A stretch of 29,834 nt of DNA from Pseudomonadota bacterium (lineage in GTDB: Bacteria > Pseudomonadota > Gammaproteobacteria > Burkholderiales > Burkholderiaceae_B), in NCBI GenBank assembly GCA_023387815.1, contig JAEWHK010000031.1, positions 1 through 29,834 on the forward strand. Reading direction: 5' to 3'. Position numbers and translations under genes: made by a program. The notes under the pieces were generated by a model, which saw only the letters and a program-made list of their open reading frames with translations, had not been told where the DNA came from and did no database searches. The stretch's first letter is position 1, and every line of letters begins with the position of its first letter. Below are positions 14,468 to 22,535 of the stretch, one piece after another.

Positions 14468-16372
14468 TTACTCCTGTCCGGCGCTCATGGATTTGAGCTG
14501 ATTACGTGTTTCCTGGACCGCCTTCACACTTTGCGTAATCTCGGGCGTCTTTGGTCGAACGCCTGCTTTGAGCAGCGCCTGAACCTGGGCAATGGCCTGT
14601 TGGGTATCGGAAGAATCCTGATTGAAACTCTGACGCAGGCCCTTTTCCACCGTTTCCAGCGAACGGGTCCAGATTCCCTGCTGACCATTGAGCAGCGCCT
14701 GCTGAGCAAACCGCAGATTCTGTTTCAGGTTGCCGCGCAATTGTGATGCCTGATCAACAGTGAGCAGAACCTGATTGGGGTCGGCCAGTTTTTCAACCCT
14801 GACCACGCCACCCAGGTCTGAACGAAGCCCGTTCCATGCCGCAGCCGGCCAGCTTTTCACTTCGCTCCAGGCGCGATCGTACCAAGGCGCAGAGGGATCT
14901 GTCGCGTCAGAATTTTCTGTAGCACTGTCTGCAGCCTGGCTGCCGCTTGCGGAAGCATTGCCCGACGTGGAAGATCCCGCCAAAGGCTGCGCGCCTGGCT
15001 GATCGGGTGCGATCATGGGTAGAGAATCGATTTTGTCTGAAAGTTCTGCAGCCTGCGTAAACAGCATGTCCTGTGAACTGGCGGGAGCGGACTTCAGTGT
15101 AACGATATCGGCTGCCAGCGCACCCTGAAGGCCCGCCAGCACCGGAGCGTCGGCCTGATCGATGGCTTTTTTGGCTGTTTCCAGTGAAGCGACGGCATTT
15201 TCTACATTACCCGAAATGGCAAGCTCATTCTGAGCCATGCCAACCAGTCGGCTGACGTCGTTGAGAATGAACAGACTGGCCTCGTTGCGGGATGCCTGCA
15301 AACGAGACGTCTGCAACTGCTGCAGTTGTTTTTGTGAGGATTCCAGCTGATCGCGCAATGCAATGATCTGTGCCGATTGCCGATCGAGCTGATCGCGAAT
15401 ATCTGCCGGAAGTGAACTGCCGGACTGGCCAGCGGATCCATTGGATGTTGCAGCCTGCGCACCGGTATTGGCAGCCCTGCCGGCACTTCCTGCGGATGTG
15501 TCGGCACCTGCAGACTGTGAAGCCGAAGATGCAGTCGCGGCATTGTCTGCGCTGCTGTCTGTAGCTTCATCGCCCGAGGACGTGGCGCTGGCGGATGTCA
15601 CATCGGAACCTTCGCTTGCGGCTGTGCTGTCTGTGGCACTGCCATTGTCAGACTGAGCGCCTGATTGGCTGTCTGTCGAAGAATCGCCGCTGCTTTCCGT
15701 TGCTTTGCTCTGCTCAGCCGCAGCGCCTGTATCCGAAGTTCCGGATTGTGCTGCGTTATCGCCCTCTGCCGCAGGTTCCGAAGCAGAATCCGAGTTCGCT
15801 GATGCATCTGCTGCCGGGGCACTGCTGTCTGTTGCAGACGACGCCGTGTCGCCGGACGCAGCGTCAGCGGAACTGTCGGTAGCGGAAGAAGAATCTGACG
15901 CCTCGGTGACATCCTGTGACTTGTCAGTGGCCTCAGTATCAGAGGCAGAAGATGCTTGGTCGGCCTGAGACGCTGACGGCGTTTCCGTGGAGGCCGATGA
16001 GGAATCACTCGTGGTCTGTGTCGCGGATTGCGTGTCAGAACCGGACTGATTATTCTGAGAATAGTAATAGCCACCAGCCGCGATGGCCGCAACCACAACG
16101 ATTGCTCCAATGAGTGGGCCTTTGGAACCCTTGCCGGATTCTGATGTTGCAGCGGTATCCGGTGGAGGAACGGTGGAATCGCCCGAGCCCGAACCTGTGT
16201 GCGTCTGGGCGACCGGATCAGTGCTGGCGGTCGCTTCTGTGGTTTCTTCGTTGCTCAGTTCAACATCCGTCACCGTTTGTGCCGTGGTATCGGCGGGATC
16301 ATTCTGGCGGTCAGCCTTCTTCGGATTCGTGTTGTTATCCGTATTGAGCGCGTTGTCCCGTTTTTTTTCCAT
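14468..16372 (-). CDS. hemX: HemX-like membrane protein with a very long disordered linker
   Basis: A 634-residue protein, much longer than E. coli HemX (just under 400). Residues 1-84 are polar, 85-104 (GPLIGAIVVVAAIAAGGYYY) form one membrane helix, and about 105-320 form a Ser/Ala/Asp/Thr-rich stretch. A coiled coil (about 321-365, IIALRDQLESSQKQLQQLQ) and the conserved HemX domain follow, with SLFILNDVSRLVGMAQNEL and WYDRAWSEVKSW. A second short Ser/Ala-rich break lies at about 465-495. HemX was once called uroporphyrinogen-III C-methyltransferase, but it has no methyltransferase motifs and its function is unsettled. I choose the ATG at 16372 with AAGGAA upstream; the TTG at 16381 abuts that site. 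Position between hemD and hemY supports the name. Confidence 0.88.
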   Translation of the reverse strand: MEKKRDNALNTDNNTNPKKADRQNDPADTTAQTVTDVELSNEETTEATASTDPVAQTHTGSGSGDSTVPPPDTAATSESGKGSKGPLIGAIVVVAAIAAGGYYYSQNNQSGSDTQSATQTTSDSSSASTETPSASQADQASSASDTEATDKSQDVTEASDSSSATDSSADAASGDTASSATDSSAPAADASANSDSASEPAAEGDNAAQSGTSDTGAAAEQSKATESSGDSSTDSQSGAQSDNGSATDSTAASEGSDVTSASATSSGDEATDSSADNAATASSASQSAGADTSAGSAGRAANTGAQAATSNGSAGQSGSSLPADIRDQLDRQSAQIIALRDQLESSQKQLQQLQTSRLQASRNEASLFILNDVSRLVGMAQNELAISGNVENAVASLETAKKAIDQADAPVLAGLQGALAADIVTLKSAPASSQDMLFTQAAELSDKIDSLPMIAPDQPGAQPLAGSSTSGNASASGSQAADSATENSDATDPSAPWYDRAWSEVKSWPAAAWNGLRSDLGGVVRVEKLADPNQVLLTVDQASQLRGNLKQNLRFAQQALLNGQQGIWTRSLETVEKGLRQSFNQDSSDTQQAIAQVQALLKAGVRPKTPEITQSVKAVQETRNQLKSMSAGQE

Positions 16373-16465
16373 GTTCGTCAATTCCTTGCTGTTCAGAAAA
16401 CCAATACACCCAATGGCGATCGTTCACGAAAAGATATATTCATTGTAGTGGATTACGGCAGGCTT

Positions 16466-17293
16466 TTAATCAGAGATTGTAACGCTGCGGAAAATTGCAT
16501 TATCCCTGGAAAAGGACTGCAGGATATGCAACGCAGACAGGTCCGCGTCGGGCAGATGCCGGTGCCAGGCCTGCTGCAGACTGACGGCCTGACCCGGATG
16601 GGTCACAACGAATGTCGTGGCTTCCATCACCTGTTCACCCGACACACCTGTTGTCAGCAGATTATCGACGAACGCCTCCACCCCCTGAGGGCTGGTGAGC
16701 ACGACAAACTTTTTCCTGGCCGCATTGCCAAAAAGCAAAAGCATCTGCTGCCGAACCGCCGGATCCCACACCCTGCTCTGTCGCTCGTAGAGTGCAAGAC
16801 GGCTGACGGAAATTGATTCGGCCCGCAAGCTGTTCTCGAACCATGCACTTCCCGTTGTTCCCGAAACGATCAGCACAGTACGCAGCTTGCGCAGGACCCC
16901 GGTTTTTCTGAGGCTCGCAAGCAAGCCCGGCGAATCGGCGGTCTGGTCCGAAGAGGGCTGGAAAATGCAGTCTGGAGACAGTCCATGGCGTTGCAAGGCC
17001 TCGGCGGTGCCCGGGCCCACGCAGGCGGCATGCAGGCCGGCGGGCCAATGCAAAGCTCTGTCAGCCAGCAAGGCAAAAAAACAATCAACAGCAAAGCCAC
17101 TGACAAAGAAGGCCAGATCAACTGACTGCAGATCTGGCATGGCTGGCGCTTTTGCCACTGCAGTCAGCTGCAGTGCCGGCAATTCGACCGTCGCCAGTCC
17201 CGTCTGCGCAAAACGCGCCAGAAGGCAGGCGTTTTTTCCTTCAGGTCTGGTCAGAATGACCGTCGCGGCTGTGTCGCCCGAAATCCCGTTCAC
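16466..17293 (-). CDS. hemD: Uroporphyrinogen-III synthase
   Basis: A 275-residue cytoplasmic enzyme that cyclises hydroxymethylbilane with inversion of ring D to give uroporphyrinogen III. The family diverges greatly in sequence; visible signs are the start VILTRPEGKNACLLARFAQTG, the central VLIVSGTTGSAWFENSLR followed by LALYERQSR, and KFVVLTSPQGVEAFVDNL. Length is close to the usual 250-270. The start codon is GTG at 17293, and its GTGA overlaps the hemC stop by four bases, the classic translationally coupled arrangement. Identity rests on these motifs together with the position directly after hemC. Confidence 0.93.
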   Translation of the reverse strand: MNGISGDTAATVILTRPEGKNACLLARFAQTGLATVELPALQLTAVAKAPAMPDLQSVDLAFFVSGFAVDCFFALLADRALHWPAGLHAACVGPGTAEALQRHGLSPDCIFQPSSDQTADSPGLLASLRKTGVLRKLRTVLIVSGTTGSAWFENSLRAESISVSRLALYERQSRVWDPAVRQQMLLLFGNAARKKFVVLTSPQGVEAFVDNLLTTGVSGEQVMEATTFVVTHPGQAVSLQQAWHRHLPDADLSALHILQSFSRDNAIFRSVTISD

Positions 17294-18246
17294 GCCTGAC
17301 TATCGTTTGCCCTTGCGGCATCATTGAGCGACGCCAGAATCGCGTCCGCACCCTGCTCTCGCAGCGCCTGTGCGACATCTGCACCCAGCTGTTCGGCAAG
17401 TTCGGCGCCCGCGGTCCGCGTACTGCGTAGAACGCTCTTGCCATCGGGTGTCGCGACAAGCGCACTCAATGTAACGGCATTGTCCGTCAGGGTTGCATAG
17501 GCGGCGATAGGAACCTGGCAGGATCCGCCCAGCGCACGGGAAACGGCCCGCTCTGCCGTAACGCAGGCGGTTGTTGCCGGACTGGCCAGTTCGGAAAGCA
17601 GTTCCATCAAATCCTCGCGGGATTCCAGAATTTCGATTCCCAGCGCTCCCTGGCCAGCAGCAGGAACGCTTTCTGCAACTTCCAGACGGGAAGCAATGCG
17701 CTCGCCGAGACCCAGCCGTTCAAGACCGGCAGACGCCAGTACGATGGCATCGTAATCGCCTTTGTCCAGTTTGCCTAGTCTCGTGTCCAGATTGCCCCGT
17801 AGCGGACGAACATCCAGTTCCGGAAAAGCCGCCCGTATCTGCGATTCACGCCTGAGACTGGAAGTACCCACAACAGCACCGACGGGCAGATCGCTCAGTC
17901 GCTGATACTTGTTGGAGACAAAGGCGTCGGTCGGATCGGCACGTTCAAGAATGGCGGCCAGCGCAAAAGGCGATTGCAGGTCTACCGGAACGTCCTTGAG
18001 CGAATGGACAGCGAGATCTGCCCGGCCATCGAGCAGCGCCGTTTCCAGTTCCTTGATAAAGAGTCCTTTTCCACCGATTTTCGACAGGGTACGATCCAGA
18101 ATCTGATCCCCCTTCGTTGTGAGTTCAAGCAGTTCTACCTGCAATCCGGGAAACGTCGAAACAAGCCGATCCCGCACATGGTTCGCCTGCCATAAGGCAA
18201 GACGGCTGGCGCGGGTAGCAATGGTAAGTTTTTTGATATCGGTCAC
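17290..18246 (-). CDS. hemC: Porphobilinogen deaminase (hydroxymethylbilane synthase)
   Basis: A 318-residue cytoplasmic enzyme that joins four porphobilinogens into hydroxymethylbilane. The dipyrromethane cofactor is carried by Cys243 in ALGGSCQVPIAAYA (E. coli Cys242), and the catalytic Asp85 lies in AVHSLKDVP (E. coli Asp84). The N-terminus IATRASRLALWQA and the motifs GTSSLRRESQI, RPLRGNLDTRL and AAGQGALGIE are all present. It is the first enzyme gene of the hemC-hemD-hemX-hemY-ppa run. A 31-codon open frame for a small membrane protein ends 107 nt upstream and may lie on the same transcript. A possible -10 box TATACT is at 18322-18317. Confidence 0.98.
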   Translation of the reverse strand: MTDIKKLTIATRASRLALWQANHVRDRLVSTFPGLQVELLELTTKGDQILDRTLSKIGGKGLFIKELETALLDGRADLAVHSLKDVPVDLQSPFALAAILERADPTDAFVSNKYQRLSDLPVGAVVGTSSLRRESQIRAAFPELDVRPLRGNLDTRLGKLDKGDYDAIVLASAGLERLGLGERIASRLEVAESVPAAGQGALGIEILESREDLMELLSELASPATTACVTAERAVSRALGGSCQVPIAAYATLTDNAVTLSALVATPDGKSVLRSTRTAGAELAEQLGADVAQALREQGADAILASLNDAARANDSQA

Positions 18247-18316
18247 GCAAGGTACCTGTTAATAGTGAATGCAAAAAAGACGCTGAAGCAGACTGGCAGA
18301 GTCATTGATGCACATT

Positions 18317-18322
18317 AGTATA
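18317..18322 (-). promoter_or_regulatory. Weak candidate -10 box for hemC
   Basis: The minus strand has TATACT preceded by GGC; a start near 18310 would give a leader of about 64 nt before hemC. The hexamer 17 bp upstream (GGCAGA) is a poor -35. A transcript starting before the small open frame at 18449 is an alternative. Confidence 0.3.
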
Positions 18323-18353
18323 GCCAGTGCATTCTGACATCTGCCTGCGACAA

Positions 18354-18449
18354 TCAACGCAAATAGTTAACGGCAACGGTGGCGACGATCCCGAAAACAG
18401 CAAGAATGAACAAGCCTTGCAATATGGTACGTTTTGGTTTTTCTTCCAT
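18354..18449 (-). CDS. Predicted 31-residue single-pass membrane protein
   Basis: A complete short frame from ATG (18449-18447) to TGA (18356-18354). The protein starts MEEKPKRTILQG, continues LFILAVFGIVATVAV and ends NYLR. Residues 9-27 form one hydrophobic helix; the basic residues before it (Lys4, Lys6, Arg7) suggest a cytoplasmic N-terminus. GAAGG lies 9 nt before the ATG, an acceptable ribosome site. It sits between the terC terminator (18494-18535) and hemC, 107 nt before the hemC start. I do not recognise a family. It could be a small protein cotranscribed with hemC, a regulatory leader peptide, or an independent gene. A chance frame is possible, but basic residues, one clean helix and a ribosome site together make it plausible. 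Confidence 0.6.
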   Translation of the reverse strand: MEEKPKRTILQGLFILAVFGIVATVAVNYLR

Positions 18450-18493
18450 CGTGTTGGACCTTCAAACAAGTAACAGCCTGTCGCCAGGCAATG

Positions 18494-18535
18494 ATAAAAA
18501 CAGCAAACCCCGCTCAACCGAAGTCTGGCGGGGTT
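18494..18535 (-). terminator. Intrinsic terminator of the first terC gene
   Basis: A perfect 8-bp stem, AACCCCGC (18506-18513) against GCGGGGTT (18528-18535), has a 14-nt loop. On the minus strand it is followed by TGCTGTTTTTAT. It lies about 65 bp after the terC stop and separates terC from the small membrane protein and hemC. Confidence 0.8.
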
Positions 18536-18598
18536 CTGGATGACCTGATCCTGATATTGAGCAATCAGCAACAGGCCTTAAGGGTGGAATCAGGCGGC

Positions 18599-19321
18599 TC
18601 AGCCTGCGCTGGGCACCTGCTTTTTGCCTTTGCGGCCAGCCAGCCATTTACCAAGGCCAACGACCAGAATGACACCCAAGACTTCTACCGCAATCTTAAC
18701 AGCTTGCGGTGGCGCTTCGCCATTGAAAAACGTCCTCTCGGTAAATACGTCGGAGATCAGCATCCCCCCTGCCAGCCAGCCAAGCAGACCTGCGCCCAGC
18801 GTAATCACCAGCGGGTATTTATCAATCAGTTTCAGAACCAGCGTGCTACCCCAGATGATGATTGGCACACTGACGATCAAACCAAATGCCACATACGCCA
18901 CTTCATGACCTGGTGTGGTTTTCTGCGCTGCGGCAGCAATCGCAATCACGTTATCCAGACTCATGACAAAATCGGCGATCAGAATGGTTTTCACCGCAGT
19001 CCACACCGAAGTTCCGCCTGCCACATTGCCATGTTCGTCTTCTTCGGGAATGAGCAGTTTGATCCCGATCCAGACCAGCAAGGCGCCGCCCACAATTTTC
19101 AGGAAGGGAATTTCCAGCAGCTTCAGCGCGAAGGCAATAAGAAGAACCCGCATGATAATGGCACCAAAGGTTCCCCACAGGATACCTTTCATGCGTTGTG
19201 CCTTTTCCAGGTTGCGGCAGGCCAGTGCAATGATGACTGCGTTATCACCACCCAGCAGGATGTCGATCAGGATAATCTGGAAAATTGCGGTCCAGCTCAG
19301 GGTTTGTAGAAACTCAAGCAT
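18599..19321 (-). CDS. TerC-family integral membrane protein (copy 1)
   Basis: A 240-residue polytopic inner-membrane protein with about seven hydrophobic segments. It has both TerC-family signature repeats: IDILLGGDNAVIIALACRNL near the N-terminus and LIADFVMSLDNVIAIAAAAQ in the middle, with acidic GGDN and SLDN likely at a metal site. An acidic cytoplasmic or periplasmic loop PEEDEHGN separates the halves. TerC proteins are linked to tellurite resistance, and some members (Alx, MntP-like function, YkoY) to manganese export; the substrate here cannot be assigned. A basic tail ends the protein. It has a separate terminator and lies just after a second, diverged terC gene. Confidence 0.9.
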   Translation of the reverse strand: MLEFLQTLSWTAIFQIILIDILLGGDNAVIIALACRNLEKAQRMKGILWGTFGAIIMRVLLIAFALKLLEIPFLKIVGGALLVWIGIKLLIPEEDEHGNVAGGTSVWTAVKTILIADFVMSLDNVIAIAAAAQKTTPGHEVAYVAFGLIVSVPIIIWGSTLVLKLIDKYPLVITLGAGLLGWLAGGMLISDVFTERTFFNGEAPPQAVKIAVEVLGVILVVGLGKWLAGRKGKKQVPSAG

Positions 19322-19373
19322 AGTAAAAATTTGCCTCTGTCAGGGTTATAAGTTTGCCGGTTTACAGGGCGCA

Positions 19374-19405
19374 TAAAACAAAAAAGAGGCACGTGCGTGC
19401 CTCTT
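19374..19405 (-). terminator. Intrinsic terminator of the second terC gene
   Basis: A perfect 9-bp stem, AAGAGGCAC (19384-19392) against GTGCCTCTT (19397-19405), has a 4-nt loop. On the minus strand TTTTTTGTTTTA follows. It stands between the two terC genes, so each is likely transcribed on its own. Confidence 0.9.
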
Positions 19406-19455
19406 CTTCTGCCCCACATTGGGAGCAATTATAAAACAGAGTATTCAGGGATCTG

Positions 19456-20151
19456 TCAGTTTTTTTCGCGCGATGTCAAAATTTTGCCAATCACGAGCAC
19501 GAGGATAGCGCCAATCGCACCCATCGCGATGCCAAATTGATGATGACTCATGTGTGCCATAGAGGCCCAGGTCTCGGAACGAGGTTCAATGACAGGATCC
19601 CCAACAAACATTTCACCGGCGATATATCCCAGCAGGGCTGCACCCAGCCACACGATCACCGGGAACTTTTCGATAACGCGCAGCAGTAGTGTACTGCCAA
19701 AAATGACCAGAGGAATGCTGAGAGCCAGACCGATAATGAGCAGCGTGGTATCACCATGAGCAGCCGCGGCGACCGCAACCACGTTATCGAGGCTCATGAC
19801 CAGGTCAGCCACCAGAATGGTCCGGATTGCACTCAGCAGCGTTGCATGGTGTTTCTCCTGCCCGCCTTCATCATCATCGGAATTGACCAGTGACACCCCA
19901 ATATAGACCAGCAGGATGGCACCAATGATTTTCAGATAAGGAAGCATCAGCAGCTTGGCTGCAACCAATGTCAGAACAATCCGCAAGACGATCGCAGCAC
20001 CTGAACCGATAGCAATCGCTTTTTTCTGCTGATCTGCCGGTAGCGTTCGTGCCGCCAGTGCAATCACAACCGCATTATCGCCGGAGAGCAGAATATTGAC
20101 CCAAATGATTTCCAGCAGGGCGAGCCAAAACGCCGAAGAACCTACATCCAT
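19456..20151 (-). CDS. TerC-family integral membrane protein (copy 2)
   Basis: A 231-residue polytopic protein of the same family as its neighbour but clearly diverged. The two signature repeats are ILLSGDNAVVIALAARTL and LVADLVMSLDNVVAVAAAAH. The acidic loop is SDDDEGGQEKHH, followed later by a His/Met-containing segment HMSHHQFGIAMGA that copy 1 lacks. This may change metal preference (inferred). It follows sucC-sucD on the same strand but is cut off from them by the sucD terminator. Its 5' leader on the minus strand (20280-20152) has no yybP-ykoY manganese riboswitch that I can see. Transport substrate is unknown. Confidence 0.9.
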   Translation of the reverse strand: MDVGSSAFWLALLEIIWVNILLSGDNAVVIALAARTLPADQQKKAIAIGSGAAIVLRIVLTLVAAKLLMLPYLKIIGAILLVYIGVSLVNSDDDEGGQEKHHATLLSAIRTILVADLVMSLDNVVAVAAAAHGDTTLLIIGLALSIPLVIFGSTLLLRVIEKFPVIVWLGAALLGYIAGEMFVGDPVIEPRSETWASMAHMSHHQFGIAMGAIGAILVLVIGKILTSREKN

Positions 20152-20292
20152 AGTGAACCTTCCAAATAAGCTTTCAAGGAGAAACTGTTGTCTGTTTATT
20201 GTCCGCGCAATTGCTGCAGGGACCCGTTTTTTTTAGCGCTTACCATTCTATGAATGTTTGCTTACAATCCCCTGACTTTCTGGTAACTCGCA

Positions 20293-20342
20293 AAAGAAAA
20301 AGCCCCTGATATCACAACTGTGTGGTCGCGGTATCAGGGGCT
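20293..20342 (-). terminator. Intrinsic terminator of sucC-sucD
   Basis: A perfect 11-bp stem, AGCCCCTGATA (20301-20311) against TATCAGGGGCT (20332-20342), has a 20-nt loop. It is followed on the minus strand by TTTTTCTTTT. It closes the sucCD transcript before terC copy 2. Confidence 0.9.
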
Positions 20343-20349
20343 GACCTTG

Positions 20350-20371
20350 ACCGACCGCTGTTGCGGCCGGC
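20350..20371 (-). other. GC-rich hairpin between the sucD stop and its terminator
   Basis: On the minus strand GCCGGCCGC pairs with GCGGTCGGT around an AACA loop, with two G-U pairs. It stands only a few bases before the terminator hairpin, so the sucCD mRNA would end in two stacked hairpins. This may block 3' exonucleases (inferred). Confidence 0.55.
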
Positions 20372-20383
20372 TTCAGGTGTTCA

Positions 20384-21265
20384 TTACAGTACGGATTTGA
20401 GCAGTTTGCCCATTTCTGAAGGATTGCGCGTAGTACGAATGCCGCAAGCTTCCATGATTTCCAGTTTGGCATCTGCCGTATCGGCACCGCCGGAAATCAG
20501 TGCACCAGCGTGACCCATGCGTTTTCCTGGAGGTGCTGTTACGCCGGCAATAAAGCCAACCACAGGTTTCTTCATGTTGTCTTTGGCCCATTCGGCAGCG
20601 TTCACTTCATCAGGACCACCGATTTCCCCAATCATGACAACGGCGTCTGTTTCCGGATCGTCGTTGAACATTTTCAGAATGTCGATATGTTTGAGACCAT
20701 TGATTGGATCGCCACCAATACCAACGGCGCTGGACTGTCCAAGACCCAGTTCGGTCAGCTGTGCAACGGCTTCGTATGTCAGTGTACCGGAACGGCTGAC
20801 CACACCAATACGGCCTTTTTTGCAGATATGCGCTGGCATGATACCGATTTTCAGCTCGTCAGGTGTGATGAGACCCGGGCAGTTGGGGCCGAGCAGCAGC
20901 GTGGTTTTGTTCTCTTCGCGCATGCGATTGCGTACAGCAAGCATATCGCGGACTGGGATGCCTTCGGTAATGCAGATAACCAGATCCAGGTCAGCGTCAA
21001 CGGCTTCCCAGATAGCATCCGCAGCACCTGCTGGCGGTACGTAGATGACCGATACATTGGCGCCGGTCTGTTCTTTGGCGTCCTTGACGGATGCGTAGAT
21101 AGGCACACCTTCGAAATCTTCGCCTGCACGTTTCGGATTCACACCGGCAACAAACGCTTCTTTACCGAAAGCGTAGTCACGGCACATACGTGTATGAAAC
21201 TGGCCGGTTTTACCAGTAATACCCTGGGTGATAACTTTGGAGTCTTTATTGATCAGAATTGACAT
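20384..21265 (-). CDS. sucD: Succinate--CoA ligase, alpha subunit
   Basis: A 293-residue subunit that binds CoA and carries the phosphohistidine of the TCA cycle enzyme converting succinyl-CoA to succinate with ATP or GTP formation. The active His252 lies in GKRMGHAGALISGG (E. coli His246). The N-terminal Rossmann CoA domain has TQGITGKTGQFHTRMCRDYG-like sequence with Phe in place of the last Gly, and LLGPNCPGLI is present. Length matches the family (289 in E. coli). It begins 14 nt after sucC with AAGGAA upstream. Its partners sucA/sucB are not in this window. Confidence 0.98.
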   Translation of the reverse strand: MSILINKDSKVITQGITGKTGQFHTRMCRDYAFGKEAFVAGVNPKRAGEDFEGVPIYASVKDAKEQTGANVSVIYVPPAGAADAIWEAVDADLDLVICITEGIPVRDMLAVRNRMREENKTTLLLGPNCPGLITPDELKIGIMPAHICKKGRIGVVSRSGTLTYEAVAQLTELGLGQSSAVGIGGDPINGLKHIDILKMFNDDPETDAVVMIGEIGGPDEVNAAEWAKDNMKKPVVGFIAGVTAPPGKRMGHAGALISGGADTADAKLEIMEACGIRTTRNPSEMGKLLKSVL

Positions 21266-21279
21266 GAAAAATTCCTTGC

Positions 21280-22440
21280 TTACTTAACGGCGGCAACAAC
21301 TTTGGTTGCAGCTTCGGCCATGGTGTCGGCGCTGATGATTGGCAGACCGGATTCTGCGAGCATTTTTTTGCCCATTTCTTCATTGGTACCTTTCATGCGC
21401 ACAACGAGCGGGACAGAGAGGTTGACGGCCTTGCATGCCGCGATCACGCCTTCGGCGATCACGTCGCAACGCATAATGCCACCGAAGATGTTTACCAGGA
21501 TAGCCTTGACTTCCTTGTTCTTGAGCATGATCTTGAAGGCTTCTGTTACCTTCTCGGCCGTTGCACCACCACCGACGTCCAGGAAGTTGGCTGGTTCGCC
21601 ACCAAACAGTTTGATGGTGTCCATGGTAGCCATGGCCAGGCCCGCGCCATTGACCAGGCAGCCGATATTGCCGTCAAGCTGGATGTACGCCAGGTCAAAT
21701 TTGCTGGCTTCGATTTCAGCAGGATCCTCTTCGTCCAGATCGCGGTATTCAACGATCTCGGGATGGCGGAACAGTGCGTTGGAATCGAAATTGAATTTGG
21801 CGTCAAGCGCAATGATATCGCCTGAACCAGTAAGGATCAGCGGATTGATTTCAGCCAGAGAAGAATCGGTATCCCAGTAAGCCTGGTACAGTTTCTGGAA
21901 TTCAACGGCTGCCTTGTCCACTGAAGCATCAGGTACGCCAATGCCACGTGCCAGTTCGCGGGCTTCTTCGTCTGTGAAACCTTTTGCAGGATCAACGAAG
22001 ACCTTGAGGATTTTTTCAGGCGTTTTCTCGGCCACTTCCTCTACATCCATACCACCTTCGCTGGATGCCATGACGCAGACGCGCTGAGTGTTCCTGTCGG
22101 TAACGATACCAACGTAATACTCTTTCTTGATGTCCGCACCCTCTTCGATCAACAGGCGGTTCACTTTCTGACCTTCTGCGCCCGTCTGATGCGTCACAAG
22201 CTGCATACCCAGAATCTCGGAAGACAGCTGGCGGACTTCATCGATGGATTTGGCCAGCTTGACACCGCCGCCCTTGCCACGGCCACCCGCGTGAATCTGT
22301 GCTTTGACAACCCAGACCGGGCCACCGAGTTTCTCTGCAGCGGCAACCGCTTCGTCTACGGAAAATGCGGGAATGCCGCGAGGCACGGTGACGCCGAATT
22401 TTTTCAGCAGCTCTTTGCCTTGATACTCATGGATCTTCAT
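21280..22440 (-). CDS. sucC: Succinate--CoA ligase [ADP-forming], beta subunit
   Basis: A 386-residue subunit (E. coli 388) that binds the nucleotide and succinate. The N-terminal ATP-grasp domain starts MKIHEYQGKELLKKFGV and has WVVKAQIHAGGRGKGGGVKLA. SLAEINPLIL provides Mg2+-binding residues, and the C-terminal power-helix domain has FLDVGGGATAEKVTEAFKIM and LVNIFGGIMRCDVIAEG. It is the first gene of sucC-sucD. The DUF2889 gene ends 95 nt upstream on the same strand with no terminator between, so some read-through is possible, but a separate promoter is likely. Confidence 0.98.
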   Translation of the reverse strand: MKIHEYQGKELLKKFGVTVPRGIPAFSVDEAVAAAEKLGGPVWVVKAQIHAGGRGKGGGVKLAKSIDEVRQLSSEILGMQLVTHQTGAEGQKVNRLLIEEGADIKKEYYVGIVTDRNTQRVCVMASSEGGMDVEEVAEKTPEKILKVFVDPAKGFTDEEARELARGIGVPDASVDKAAVEFQKLYQAYWDTDSSLAEINPLILTGSGDIIALDAKFNFDSNALFRHPEIVEYRDLDEEDPAEIEASKFDLAYIQLDGNIGCLVNGAGLAMATMDTIKLFGGEPANFLDVGGGATAEKVTEAFKIMLKNKEVKAILVNIFGGIMRCDVIAEGVIAACKAVNLSVPLVVRMKGTNEEMGKKMLAESGLPIISADTMAEAATKVVAAVK

Positions 22441-22535
22441 GTATTACCTATTAGCGTAGGATAAAAAAAACAAATGCTCAGCCAGCAGCACCCAGCGAGC
22501 ACACGAAATATGACTGTCGGACTCAGGAGACAGCA

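Noticed and set aside
16373..16381. TTG at 16381 as the hemX start
   Set aside because: It directly abuts AAGGAA; the ATG at 16372 is properly spaced.
20152..20280. yybP-ykoY manganese riboswitch before terC copy 2
   Set aside because: Searched by eye for the conserved aptamer core in the minus-strand leader and did not see it.
20510..21262. 250-codon plus-strand frame opposite sucD
   Set aside because: Antisense shadow; His/Cys-rich composition arises from complementing sucD codons.
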